A DNA stretch of 6,401 nucleotides, taken from positions 1 through 6,401 of the forward strand of contig CAITZN010000322.1 in assembly GCA_903896915.1 (NCBI GenBank), read 5' to 3'. A program made the position numbers and the translations under genes. The notes under the pieces were generated by a model that saw nothing but the letters and a program-made list of their open reading frames with translations, was not told the origin of the DNA and made no database searches. This DNA comes from an uncultured bacterium (GTDB taxonomy: Bacteria > Desulfobacterota > Desulfobulbia > Desulfobulbales > Desulfobulbaceae). Shown here piece by piece: positions 1 through 6,382 of the stretch. The number at the start of each line of letters is the position of its first letter. The first letter of the stretch is position 1.

Positions 1-902
1 CGATCAAGCAGAGTACTGAATGAAAGACCTGCTTCGGCTGCGGCTTGAGGCAGCAGACTTGTCGGGGTCATTCCGGGGATGGTATTGGTTTCAAGCAAAT
101 AAAGTTCTTCATCCACCAATATCATATCGGTACGGCTGTACCCTCGCAATTGCAGGCTTCGATGGGCGATCAAAGCATACTGCTGTGCCTTTTCCCTGAC
201 CTGCTCGCTCACCGGAGCCGGACAGATTTCTTTGCTTGCACCTGGCTGATATTTGGCTTCGTAGTCAAAAAATTCAAAACGGCTGTCAGGAATAATCTCA
301 ATCAGGGGCAAAGCTATCGGCTCGTTATTGCCGATGACCCCCACCGTCAATTCACGCCCCTTAATGAACTCCTCAACCATAACCTCACTGTCATGCTTAA
401 GGGCCAGCCGCAAAGCGGCAGGCAGTTGCGTCGACTCTCGCACGATCGACATGCCGATGGACGATCCCTGACGCACAGGTTTAACCACGCAGGGCAAGCG
501 GAGTTTATCGGTGATCCGGCTGGTATCCTCAAGATCATCAGGAACAACCATTAGCCATGGAGCGACCGGCAAGCCATTGAGCTTGTACATTGTTTTCGCA
601 AGATTCTTGTCCATGGCCAGGGCGCTGCCCAGCACCCCAGCACCCTGGTAGGGGATGCCAAGCAAATCAAGAAAACCTTGAATCGTGCCATCTTCACCGT
701 GCACACCGTGCAAAAGGATGAAGGCGACGTCAAGATGGTCTGCGTTTAAGGCAATTTTGGCTAGATCGGTTGCCGGATCGTATTTGACGACCTCGTATTT
801 GTCTGGATCAAGCGCCTTCTCAACCCCAATCGCTCCCCTGAGCGACACCTCTCGTTCATCTGATGTCCCACCAGCAATAAGCGCCAATCGAATTTTAGCC
901 AT
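1..902 (-). CDS. ddl: D-alanine--D-alanine ligase, 3' end cut by window edge
   Basis: Cytoplasmic ATP-grasp enzyme that joins two D-alanines for the peptidoglycan pentapeptide. Reading down from the ATG at 902-900 gives 300 uninterrupted codons to the edge. Seen in the translation: the N-terminal GGTSDEREVS motif (residues 11-20, with Glu16 matching the catalytic Glu15 of E. coli DdlB), LHGVHGEDGT (64-73), KPVRQGSSIGMS (141-152), DYEAKY (213-218), RTDMI (257-261) and LETNTIPGMTPTSLLP (270-285). The Tyr at 218 lies where DdlB has Tyr216, which in this family goes with D-Ala-D-Ala rather than D-Ala-D-lactate ligation. The last residues (GLSFSTLLD) align near the C-terminus of DdlB, so roughly 10-15 codons and the stop are probably missing. 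A purine-rich GGAGAGG at 913-907 supports the start. The gene is transcribed away from rpsU, and its downstream neighbours are not visible. Confidence 0.96.
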   Translation of the reverse strand, partial: MAKIRLALIAGGTSDEREVSLRGAIGVEKALDPDKYEVVKYDPATDLAKIALNADHLDVAFILLHGVHGEDGTIQGFLDLLGIPYQGAGVLGSALAMDKNLAKTMYKLNGLPVAPWLMVVPDDLEDTSRITDKLRLPCVVKPVRQGSSIGMSIVRESTQLPAALRLALKHDSEVMVEEFIKGRELTVGVIGNNEPIALPLIEIIPDSRFEFFDYEAKYQPGASKEICPAPVSEQVREKAQQYALIAHRSLQLRGYSRTDMILVDEELYLLETNTIPGMTPTSLLPQAAAEAGLSFSTLLD

Positions 903-944
903 CGTCCCTCTCCAGTTGAATGAACAAAGCACCCAGCAACCCTG

Positions 945-960
945 TTGAACAATTTTTCAA
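945..960. promoter_or_regulatory. Operator-like 16-bp near-palindrome upstream of ddl
   Basis: The arms TTGAACAA and TTTTTCAA are inverted repeats with one mismatched pair, centred about 50 bp upstream of the ddl start codon. The position would suit a regulator of ddl, but the site is AT-rich and short, so chance is a real possibility. I could not place a convincing -35/-10 pair for ddl around it. Confidence 0.2.
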
Positions 961-1010
961 TTTACCATCATGACAGAGAAAAACAATCAAAAGGAGCACC
1001 AAGCCCCCTC

Positions 1011-1030
1011 CCCGCAAGGACCCTTGCGGG
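1011..1030. repeat. GC-rich perfect inverted repeat in the ddl/rpsU spacer
   Basis: The left arm CCCGCAAGG (1011-1019) is the exact reverse complement of CCTTGCGGG (1022-1030), with two central bases between. As RNA it would form an 8-bp stem with a GACC loop. No T-tract follows on either strand, so it does not look like an intrinsic terminator. It sits in a C/G-rich block (about 1003-1041) inside otherwise AT-rich spacer. A REP-type palindrome or a regulatory hairpin in the ddl leader are both possible. The rest of the 903-1107 spacer shows no gene to me. Confidence 0.6.
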
Positions 1031-1107
1031 ACCCGGACCATACCCCACGCCATTTCTTTTCCGGTCTAAAAACAGACAACGGATCATCTAATAATCAGTG
1101 ATTTACA

Positions 1108-1136
1108 TTGACAAGCTTAGGCAGAAAAGATATTTT
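1108..1136 (+). promoter_or_regulatory. Sigma-70-type promoter for rpsU
   Basis: A consensus -35 box TTGACA (1108-1113) is followed, after an ideal 17-bp spacer, by TATTTT (1131-1136), a four-of-six match to the -10 consensus. Transcription would start near 1143, leaving a leader of about 56 nt before the rpsU ATG. It is the only strong promoter I can see in the window. Confidence 0.75.
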
Positions 1137-1198
1137 ATTGAGTTTCAAAATACTCTTATTAATGGCCCCGGCCAACCACCAAAGGAAGTGATGCAATT

Positions 1199-1393
1199 AT
1201 GATCGAAGTAGATGTCAGAGGTGACCTTGAATACGCGATCAGGCAGTTGAAGAAAAAACTGCAGATTGACGGTATTAAACGAGAGCTGAAACGGCGTGAA
1301 TATTATGAAAAACCCAGTGTCAAAAAACGCCGTAAAGCAGCGGAGGCCCTGCGCAAACTTCGTAAATTCAACCGGGTAAGAAGCCGGTTCTGA
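1199..1393 (+). CDS. rpsU: 30S ribosomal protein S21
   Basis: Small basic protein of 64 residues, recognisable as S21 of the small ribosomal subunit, a late-assembling protein near the anti-Shine-Dalgarno end of 16S rRNA. The family signature RREYYEKPSVKKRRKA (residues 32-47) is present, followed by an Arg/Lys-rich C-terminal helix ending RVRSRF. E. coli S21 is 71 residues, so the length is normal. The ATG at 1199 has AGGAAG at 1183-1188 about ten bases upstream. Two very short reading frames precede and overlap the start (see findings). The gene has its own promoter at 1108-1136 and its own terminator directly after the stop, so it looks like a single-gene transcript. In many bacteria rpsU sits with dnaG and rpoD. 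That linkage is not seen here. Confidence 0.95.
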   Translation: MIEVDVRGDLEYAIRQLKKKLQIDGIKRELKRREYYEKPSVKKRRKAAEALRKLRKFNRVRSRF

Positions 1394-1397
1394 ATTG

Positions 1398-1431
1398 AAA
1401 GCCCTAACGGTTCTACCGTTAGGGCTTTTTT
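1398..1431 (+). terminator. Intrinsic terminator of rpsU
   Basis: A perfect 10-bp stem, GCCCTAACGG (1401-1410) with CCGTTAGGGC (1416-1425), has a five-base loop and is followed by six T (1426-1431). Three A before the stem can pair with the first T. It begins five bases after the rpsU stop. The in-frame stop that bounds the xerD reading frame (TAG, 1420-1422) lies inside its right arm. Confidence 0.95.
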
Positions 1432-1455
1432 CACCTCCACCCGTCCATCACGCCT

Positions 1456-2358
1456 CTGCAACTCACCGACTACACCGATCATCTCCAGCTTTTCCTGCAA
1501 CACATTACCGTCCAGAAACGGCTTGCTAGAAATACCGTTGCGGCCTACCGAGCTGATCTGGAATCTTTTTTACGGTTTATCGCCAACGATTCCTTGCTCT
1601 TCCCTGATGGTATAGGCAAGGAACATATTCAGCAGTTCTTCCGTTTCTGCCACCAACACCACATCAGTGCACGTTCCAACGCACGAAGGCTTGCGGCATT
1701 GCGAGCATTTTTCTCGTTCCTCCACGAGCAGGGCACGCTTCCCGCCAACCCCACCGCTGAAATTGAAGCACCGAAAATTGGGCGTAGCCTCCCAAAGGTC
1801 CTTGGTGTTGCAGAAGTCAATTCCCTGCTGCAACTCCCTGAGCTTACCCCTCCTCTGGTGTTACGAAACTATGCTATGCTGTACCTGCTGTATGCATCAG
1901 GGCTGCGTGTTTCAGAACTGGTCAACCTGCCTGTAAACGGCTGCAATTTAAATAGCTGCCATCTCCGCATACTCGGCAAAGGGAACAAAGAACGAGTCAT
2001 TCCTTTTTCTGAGACTGCCAGGGCTCTTATTAAAGATTATATTGAACGGGGCCGCCCACTGATTCTGAAACACAAACCGAGCCCCCTGCTGTTCATTTCC
2101 AATCGTGGCACGAGCATGACCAGGAATCGTTTCTGGCAGATTATTCGGGAAGTCGCCCTGGCCGCGGGTATTAACAAAGAAATCAGCCCGCACATCCTGC
2201 GCCATTCCTTTGCCACCCATCTCCTCGCAGGCGGCGCCGATTTACGCTCGGTCCAAATGATGCTGGGGCACACTGATATCTCCACGACCCAGATCTATAC
2301 CCATGTCGATACCGCCCGTCTTAAATCAACCCATCAACGTTTTCACCCGCGCGGCTAG
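1456..2358 (+). CDS. xerD: XerD-type site-specific tyrosine recombinase (non-canonical start proposed)
   Basis: Tyrosine recombinase that, with a XerC partner, resolves chromosome dimers at dif near the terminus. Counting from the CTG at 1456, the protein has 300 residues (E. coli XerD has 298). An N-terminal core-binding domain lies at about 10-110, with LARNTVAAYRADL at 23-35 matching helix-B sequence in XerC/D. The catalytic domain carries all six active residues: Arg151 (GLRVSE), Lys175 (GKGNKER), His246 and Arg249 (PHILRH), His272 (LGHTD) and the nucleophile Tyr281 (TTQIYTH). The ending HQRFHPRG resembles XerD rather than XerC. The first conventional start codon in frame is TTG 1594, which would remove the first 46 residues of the conserved domain. 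Upstream to the TAG at 1420 there is no ATG, GTG or TTG. CTG 1456 gives the family-like N-terminus, and ATC 1447 or ATT 1504 are alternatives. No clear ribosome binding site or own promoter is visible. The gene converges on the MBL-fold gene with a 41-bp gap lacking a hairpin. Confidence 0.88.
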   Translation: MQLTDYTDHLQLFLQHITVQKRLARNTVAAYRADLESFLRFIANDSLLFPDGIGKEHIQQFFRFCHQHHISARSNARRLAALRAFFSFLHEQGTLPANPTAEIEAPKIGRSLPKVLGVAEVNSLLQLPELTPPLVLRNYAMLYLLYASGLRVSELVNLPVNGCNLNSCHLRILGKGNKERVIPFSETARALIKDYIERGRPLILKHKPSPLLFISNRGTSMTRNRFWQIIREVALAAGINKEISPHILRHSFATHLLAGGADLRSVQMMLGHTDISTTQIYTHVDTARLKSTHQRFHPRG

Positions 2359-2399
2359 AAATCTGGACTTCAACCTTCCACGCTGATAACTTGACGCAT

Positions 2400-3173
2400 T
2401 CACGGCAGAATCTCCAGCAAAGGCCCGGCCTGCAACTGACTGGCAAGCAACACCTCAAGCGTCCCAAAACCTGTCAGCCGACGACGCACCTCCTGCAGCA
2501 CCAAGTCAGGATGGTTATTGATTTCACTGAGATGGGCAAGCACCAATAGATGCAACCGATCTTCAGCCAGACAGGCGGCAAGATCCACCGAATCGCCATT
2601 AGCCAAGTGGCCCTTGCTGGAAAGCACCCGTTGCTTGAGGGGGAGCGGATAGGGCCCATCTTGCAACAGCTGCACATCGTGGTTGGCCTCGAGAACCAGG
2701 GCCTGACATTTTTGGAGATGATACCTGATGAGTTGGGTGATTTTGCCGGTGTCAGTGCAGTACCCCAGACTGCTTACCCCGTTGCTCACAACGAATCCAA
2801 CCGGATCGGCCGTATCATGGGACACGGAAAACGGATGGATCTGCAGATCACCCAAGACAAAAGCCTCGCCAACCCCAAATTCATGACGCGACGGCAGATT
2901 GCCGACCCTGCGCTCCGCGGCCCTGTGCGTTGCTGCGTTGGCATACACCGGCAGGTTTAACCGCCTGGCGAGAACACCGATGCCTTTAATGTGGTCATCG
3001 TGTTCATGGGTAACCACAATGGCGGTAAGCGTTTCCGGGGCAATCCCTATTCCGGCAAGACGTGCGACAATTTCCTTGCCCGAGAAACCATTATCGATGA
3101 GCAGACGGGTTGAGCCCGACTCCACCAGCGTACAATTACCCTTGCTGCCACTACCAAGGACTGAGAACCTCAC
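2400..3173 (-). CDS. MBL-fold metallo-hydrolase, WalJ/YycJ (VicX) type
   Basis: Cytoplasmic metallo-beta-lactamase-fold protein of 257 residues, of the group whose Gram-positive members are called YycJ/WalJ/VicX and are linked to nuclease activity and DNA repair. Metal-binding residues are visible: His56, His58, Asp60 and His61 in THEHDDH, His119 in VSHD, Asp141 in CTDTG and His214 in LAHLSE. The N-terminus [13 protein letters not shown] and the LEANHD segment (161-166) are typical of this group. The GTG start at 3173 overlaps the dut stop as GTGA, so the two genes are probably translationally coupled. There is no signal peptide. The partnership with dUTPase suggests a role in DNA maintenance, but the substrate cannot be told from sequence. 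It could also be labelled simply an uncharacterised MBL-fold hydrolase. The gene ends 41 bp from the convergent xerD stop. Confidence 0.88.
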   Translation of the reverse strand: MRFSVLGSGSKGNCTLVESGSTRLLIDNGFSGKEIVARLAGIGIAPETLTAIVVTHEHDDHIKGIGVLARRLNLPVYANAATHRAAERRVGNLPSRHEFGVGEAFVLGDLQIHPFSVSHDTADPVGFVVSNGVSSLGYCTDTGKITQLIRYHLQKCQALVLEANHDVQLLQDGPYPLPLKQRVLSSKGHLANGDSVDLAACLAEDRLHLLVLAHLSEINNHPDLVLQEVRRRLTGFGTLEVLLASQLQAGPLLEILP

Positions 3174-3664
3174 AGACTACCCGTTCCGGTTACGGGGCAA
3201 TCGACCTTTTGCAAACCGGTATGCCCGAATCCGCCGCTCCCCCGCACTGTTTGCTCAAGCTCGGTCTGCACTAGAAACAGCGCCCTGACGACCGGCGCCA
3301 GAATCAACTGGGCTATACGGTCGCCACGCCGGACCGTATAGGAAACCCGGCCAAGATTGACCAGACCAACCTTGATCTCGCCCCGGTAATCAGCATCAAT
3401 CGTTCCAGGGGCGTTGATGACGGTGACACCGTGTTTTACCGCAAGACCTGAACGGGGACGGACCTGCATCTCAAAACCTTCCGGAATAGCCAGCGCAAAA
3501 CCGCAAGGCACCAGTCTGATATCTCCTGGTTCAAGCACCAGCGGTTCATCAATTGCAGCGCCCACATCCATACCCGCCGCTAGGTCTGTCGCATATACCG
3601 GCAGCGATAGGCCGACAGTCTGTTCAGCATCGATCCAGCTAAAAGCAACGGTAACAGCTTGCAT
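3170..3664 (-). CDS. dut: Deoxyuridine 5'-triphosphate nucleotidohydrolase (dUTPase)
   Basis: Trimeric dUTPase that hydrolyses dUTP to dUMP and pyrophosphate, keeping uracil out of DNA and feeding dTMP synthesis. All five motifs are present in order: AGMDVGA (30-36), [10 protein letters not shown] (70-79), [16 protein letters not shown] (84-99), [11 protein letters not shown] (112-122) and [10 protein letters not shown] (141-150). Asp90 and Tyr93 in motif 3 fit the catalytic Asp and the uracil-stacking Tyr. At 164 residues it is slightly longer than E. coli Dut (151), owing to a C-terminal tail after motif 5. The ATG at 3664 has GGGAG at 3675-3671, six bases upstream. The gene lies downstream of pnp but beyond a strong terminator, and its last four bases overlap the MBL-fold gene. 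I see no convincing promoter of its own in 3665-3722. Confidence 0.95.
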   Translation of the reverse strand: MQAVTVAFSWIDAEQTVGLSLPVYATDLAAGMDVGAAIDEPLVLEPGDIRLVPCGFALAIPEGFEMQVRPRSGLAVKHGVTVINAPGTIDADYRGEIKVGLVNLGRVSYTVRRGDRIAQLILAPVVRALFLVQTELEQTVRGSGGFGHTGLQKVDCPVTGTGSL

Positions 3665-3722
3665 CGTCCACTCCCACGGCTCCCTTCTTTGGCAATTTCA
3701 GGGAAACTTTCTTGATTTTCAT

Positions 3723-3763
3723 AAAAAAAAGCCGGTTCCCGTTTTCACGGCAACCGGCTTTTT
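3723..3763 (-). terminator. Bidirectional intrinsic terminator after pnp
   Basis: The outer stem is GCCGGTT (3731-3737) with AACCGGC (3752-3758). It continues past one C-C mismatch into CCGT (3739-3742) and ACGG (3747-3750), with a four-base loop. Read on the minus strand it ends in eight T (3730-3723), starting 29 bases after the pnp stop. On the plus strand it is followed by five T, so it could work both ways, but no plus-strand gene runs into it here. Confidence 0.93.
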
Positions 3764-3791
3764 CGTTCGGCTTAAGGACTACACTGGTGAA

Positions 3792-5879
3792 TTACTCTTC
3801 ACCCTCTGCCAATGCAGCTTTGCGGCTCAGGCGAATGCGGCCACGGCTATCAACATCAATGACCTTGACCTTGATAATATCGCCTTCCTTAACAACATCA
3901 GTCACGTTTTTGACCCGCTCATTAGCCAGCTCAGATATATGCACCATGCCGTCGGTACCAGGAAAGATCTGAACAAAAGCCCCAAAATCCTTAATGGTTC
4001 TGACTTCTCCTTCGTAAATTTTACCGACTTCAGGAACGGCTGTGATCTGCTGAATGCGCTTGATCAAGGCATTGGCCTGCTCACAGTTATTGCTGAAAAT
4101 CTTGATGGTGCCATCATCATCGACATCGATCTTGGATTCAAATTCGGTTGTCATCTCCCGGATAATTTTACCGCCGGGTCCGATTATGTCACGAATCTTG
4201 TCGGGATGAATCTTGATGGTTACATACTTAGGCGCATGCTCGGAAACCACCGCTCGGGGCGAACCGATGGCCGCTTCCATTATTTCCAAAATATGTATCC
4301 GGCCATTTTTTGCCTGGGCCAATGCTTGTGCCATGATTTCCCGATCGACACCATCGATTTTGATGTCCATCTGCAGACTGGTTATACCGTCGCGAGTGCC
4401 GACAACCTTGAAATCCATATCACCAAGGTGGTCTTCATCCCCCAAGATATCGGTAAGCACAACAACCTTCTCTCCTTCTTTTATAAGCCCCATGGCAATA
4501 CCCGACACAGGTGCCTTGACCGGCACGCCGGCATCCATAAGCGCCAGGCTGGCGCCACAGACCGTGGCCATGGAAGAAGAGCCATTCGATTCTAGCACCT
4601 CGGAAACCACCCGCAATGTGTAGGGGAAAATGTCTCCTGCAGGGAGCACCGCCTCGATACCGCGGCGGGCCAGGGTGCCATGACCTATATCGCGACGACT
4701 TGGACCACTCAGACGGCGGACTTCACCGACGCAGAACGGCGGAAAATTGTAATGGAGCATGAACCGGCGGTAGACATCGCCACCCAGGCCTTCCAAATGC
4801 TGTTCGTCGCGTTCACTTCCCAAGGTACCGATGACCAGGGCCTGGGTCTCGCCCCGGGTAAAGAGCGCAGAACCATGGGCACGCGGCAGGATACCAACCT
4901 CGCAGGTGATAGGCCGGACCTCTTCGAAAGAGCGGCCGTCGAGACGCAACCCTTTGCTGACAATGCGATCCCGCATTACCTGTTTTTTATAGCCGCTGAG
5001 CAATTCCGTGACCTGACCCGGGGCCTCAAACATGGCGGGATCAATCAACGCCAATACCTCAGACTTGAGTTGGCTGTAACGACTGGATCGGGCCATCTTG
5101 TCGGCGATGGTCACCACCTCTTCCATACCGGAAGCGGCCACAGCCTCGACCTTGGCTTTCAAGGTCGTATTGACGGTTGGTGCGACTACCACCCGCTTGG
5201 CTTTTCCGGCCTCCTGCTGCAACTGCAACTGAAGATCGATCAGTGGTTGGATACCGGCATGGGCAAAAAAGATAGCCTCCAGCACAAAATCCTCGTTCAT
5301 CTCTCCAGCCCGGCCCTCGACCATGACCACAGCCGTACGCGTGCCGGCAACAACCAAACTGATCTGGGATTTTTCAAGCTGACTTTTACTCGGGTTAAGG
5401 ACATACTGGCCATCGATATACCCAACCCGGGCAGCGGCCACTGGTCCTGCAAACGGAATATCGGAGAGCATCAGGGCGGCGGAAGCACCGTTCATAGCCA
5501 GAACATCGGGATCAAATTCTTGATCAGCTGAGAAAACCGTGGCTATTAGCTGAGTTTCACTGGAATAGCCAGCGGGAAAGAGCGGGCGTAAAGGCCGATC
5601 GATCATCCTGCAGGTCAACACTTCTTTTTCGCTGGGTCGGCCGATCTCTCGACGGAAATAACTACCTGGTATGCGACCAGCCGCATACATTCGTTCCTGA
5701 TACTCGATGGTCAATGGCAAAAAACCCAAATCCTTTGACTCAGATTCGGCAACAACGGTGACTAACACCCTGATGTCACCACTCGAAACCACCACAGAAC
5801 CGCTGGCTTGTTTAGCCATCTTGCCGGTTTCAAAGGCGATAGTTCGCCCACCTATTTCGGTATCAACTGTTTTTATCAT
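3792..5879 (-). CDS. pnp: Polyribonucleotide nucleotidyltransferase (PNPase)
   Basis: Trimeric 3'-5' phosphorolytic exoribonuclease that degrades mRNA, releasing nucleoside diphosphates, and can add tails in reverse. It has 695 residues (E. coli 711) with the full architecture: first RNase PH-like domain (about 3-220), helical linker (240-300), second RNase PH-like domain (310-540), KH domain (550-610, GPGG loop at 567-570) and S1 domain (617-690). Conserved residues sit three positions before their E. coli numbers: Arg395-Arg396 and Ser434-Ser436 for phosphate/substrate binding, and Asp483, Asp489 and Lys491 at the metal-dependent active site. The RNA-gripping loop SYFRREIGRPSE is at 73-84. 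The ATG at 5879 has AGGAG at 5889-5885, five bases upstream. The gene follows rpsO as in many bacteria, but a strong terminator and a 178-bp spacer with an inverted repeat lie between them. PNPase autoregulation through its leader is known in E. coli, and a similar arrangement is inferred here. Confidence 0.97.
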   Translation of the reverse strand: MIKTVDTEIGGRTIAFETGKMAKQASGSVVVSSGDIRVLVTVVAESESKDLGFLPLTIEYQERMYAAGRIPGSYFRREIGRPSEKEVLTCRMIDRPLRPLFPAGYSSETQLIATVFSADQEFDPDVLAMNGASAALMLSDIPFAGPVAAARVGYIDGQYVLNPSKSQLEKSQISLVVAGTRTAVVMVEGRAGEMNEDFVLEAIFFAHAGIQPLIDLQLQLQQEAGKAKRVVVAPTVNTTLKAKVEAVAASGMEEVVTIADKMARSSRYSQLKSEVLALIDPAMFEAPGQVTELLSGYKKQVMRDRIVSKGLRLDGRSFEEVRPITCEVGILPRAHGSALFTRGETQALVIGTLGSERDEQHLEGLGGDVYRRFMLHYNFPPFCVGEVRRLSGPSRRDIGHGTLARRGIEAVLPAGDIFPYTLRVVSEVLESNGSSSMATVCGASLALMDAGVPVKAPVSGIAMGLIKEGEKVVVLTDILGDEDHLGDMDFKVVGTRDGITSLQMDIKIDGVDREIMAQALAQAKNGRIHILEIMEAAIGSPRAVVSEHAPKYVTIKIHPDKIRDIIGPGGKIIREMTTEFESKIDVDDDGTIKIFSNNCEQANALIKRIQQITAVPEVGKIYEGEVRTIKDFGAFVQIFPGTDGMVHISELANERVKNVTDVVKEGDIIKVKVIDVDSRGRIRLSRKAALAEGEE

Positions 5880-5950
5880 ACATACTCCTGCTCCGGTGCT
5901 CCCGGAATGTGCTTTAAAAAGTGACGATGAGTCTGGTGCAGCTAAATTCT

Positions 5951-6027
5951 GTCACAAAGGCACAAAGGATGCAGCGACAATCTTCATCCTTTGCCAATTC
6001 TCTCTGTGTCCTTTGTGTCTTTATGAC
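5951..6027. repeat. Long imperfect inverted repeat in the rpsO-pnp spacer, with CACAAAGG units
   Basis: The 19-base arm at 5951-5969 matches the reverse complement of 6009-6027 at 17 of 19 positions. In the minus-strand transcript one mismatch becomes a U-G wobble, leaving a single A-C mismatch. The left arm contains two exact tandem copies of CACAAAGG (5953-5960 and 5961-5968). A second pairing, CAAAGGATG (5963-5971) with CATCCTTTG (5985-5993), competes for the same arm. It lies between the rpsO terminator and the pnp start and would be part of the pnp leader if that RNA begins upstream. No T-tract follows it, so it is not an intrinsic terminator. Confidence 0.8.
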
Positions 6028-6057
6028 TTTTCCGCTGCTGCAGAACTGACACACCGT

Positions 6058-6094
6058 AAAAAACGGACGGAGAACCACAATGGTCCTCCGCCCG
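6058..6094 (-). terminator. Intrinsic terminator of rpsO
   Basis: On the minus strand the arm 6094-6081 pairs with 6077-6064 over 14 bp, including two G-U pairs, with a three-base loop. Six T follow (6063-6058). The hairpin begins eight bases after the rpsO stop. Some read-through would be needed for rpsO and pnp to share a transcript. Confidence 0.95.
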
Positions 6095-6102
6095 ATACTG
6101 AT

Positions 6103-6372
6103 TTATTTGCGGATGCCAAGCTCCAGGATAAGGGCCCGGTATTTGGCAACATCTTTCTTTTGCAAATATTTGATCAAACTCCGACGCTGCCCAACGAGTT
6201 TCAACAAACCCCTGCGGGAATGATGATCTTTGGAATGCGTTTTAAAATGCTCGGTGAGATACACGATACGCTCGGTCAGCAAGGCTATCTGCACCTCGCA
6301 AGAACCGGTATCGGTCTCATGAATCTTGAATTTTTCAATAATTTCCTTCTTCTTCTCTGTTGTCTGTGCCAT
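6103..6372 (-). CDS. rpsO: 30S ribosomal protein S15
   Basis: Primary 16S rRNA-binding protein of the small-subunit platform, which also contacts 23S rRNA in an intersubunit bridge. The 89-residue product has the same length as E. coli S15. Conserved blocks are visible: [19 protein letters not shown] (18-36), the rRNA-binding loop [10 protein letters not shown] (48-57) and [15 protein letters not shown] (60-74). A GTG at 6384 would add four residues, but the ATG at 6372 is better because the strong ribosome binding site GGAGGT lies directly before it and falls inside that extension. S15 often represses its own translation by binding its leader. The leader is outside the window, so this cannot be checked. 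Confidence 0.97.
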   Translation of the reverse strand: MAQTTEKKKEIIEKFKIHETDTGSCEVQIALLTERIVYLTEHFKTHSKDHHSRRGLLKLVGQRRSLIKYLQKKDVAKYRALILELGIRK

Positions 6373-6376
6373 GGGC

Positions 6377-6382
6377 ACCTCC
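6377..6382 (-). promoter_or_regulatory. Ribosome binding site fixing the rpsO start
   Basis: GGAGGT on the minus strand, four bases before the ATG at 6372. It is a near-perfect Shine-Dalgarno sequence and rules against the upstream GTG at 6384 as the start. Confidence 0.9.

Noticed and set aside
45..554. Plus-strand open frame of 169 codons at the left end
   Set aside because: It is antisense to ddl, whose 300 in-frame codons carry every ligase motif.
1163..1174. TGGCC/GGCCA palindrome in the rpsU leader
   Set aside because: The arms are five bases with only two between them, too tight for a stable RNA hairpin and too short to claim as a site.
1594..2358. xerD starting at TTG 1594 (254 residues)
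   Set aside because: It would remove the first conserved helices of the core-binding domain, which are clearly encoded in frame upstream.
2359..2399. Possible terminator between the convergent xerD and MBL-fold genes
   Set aside because: I looked for a hairpin with a T-tract on both strands and found none in the 41 bases.
3636..3722. Short minus-strand frame starting ATG 3722, between the pnp terminator and dut
   Set aside because: It begins directly after the terminator T-tract without a ribosome binding site, is out of frame with dut and stops inside it after fewer than 30 codons.
3414..4595. Long plus-strand open frame of 393 codons
   Set aside because: It lies antisense across dut and pnp, both of which have complete family motifs. 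Its translation shows no recognisable domain.
4680..5531. Plus-strand open frame of 283 codons
   Set aside because: It is fully antisense to the conserved catalytic domains of pnp and reads as a shadow of that gene.
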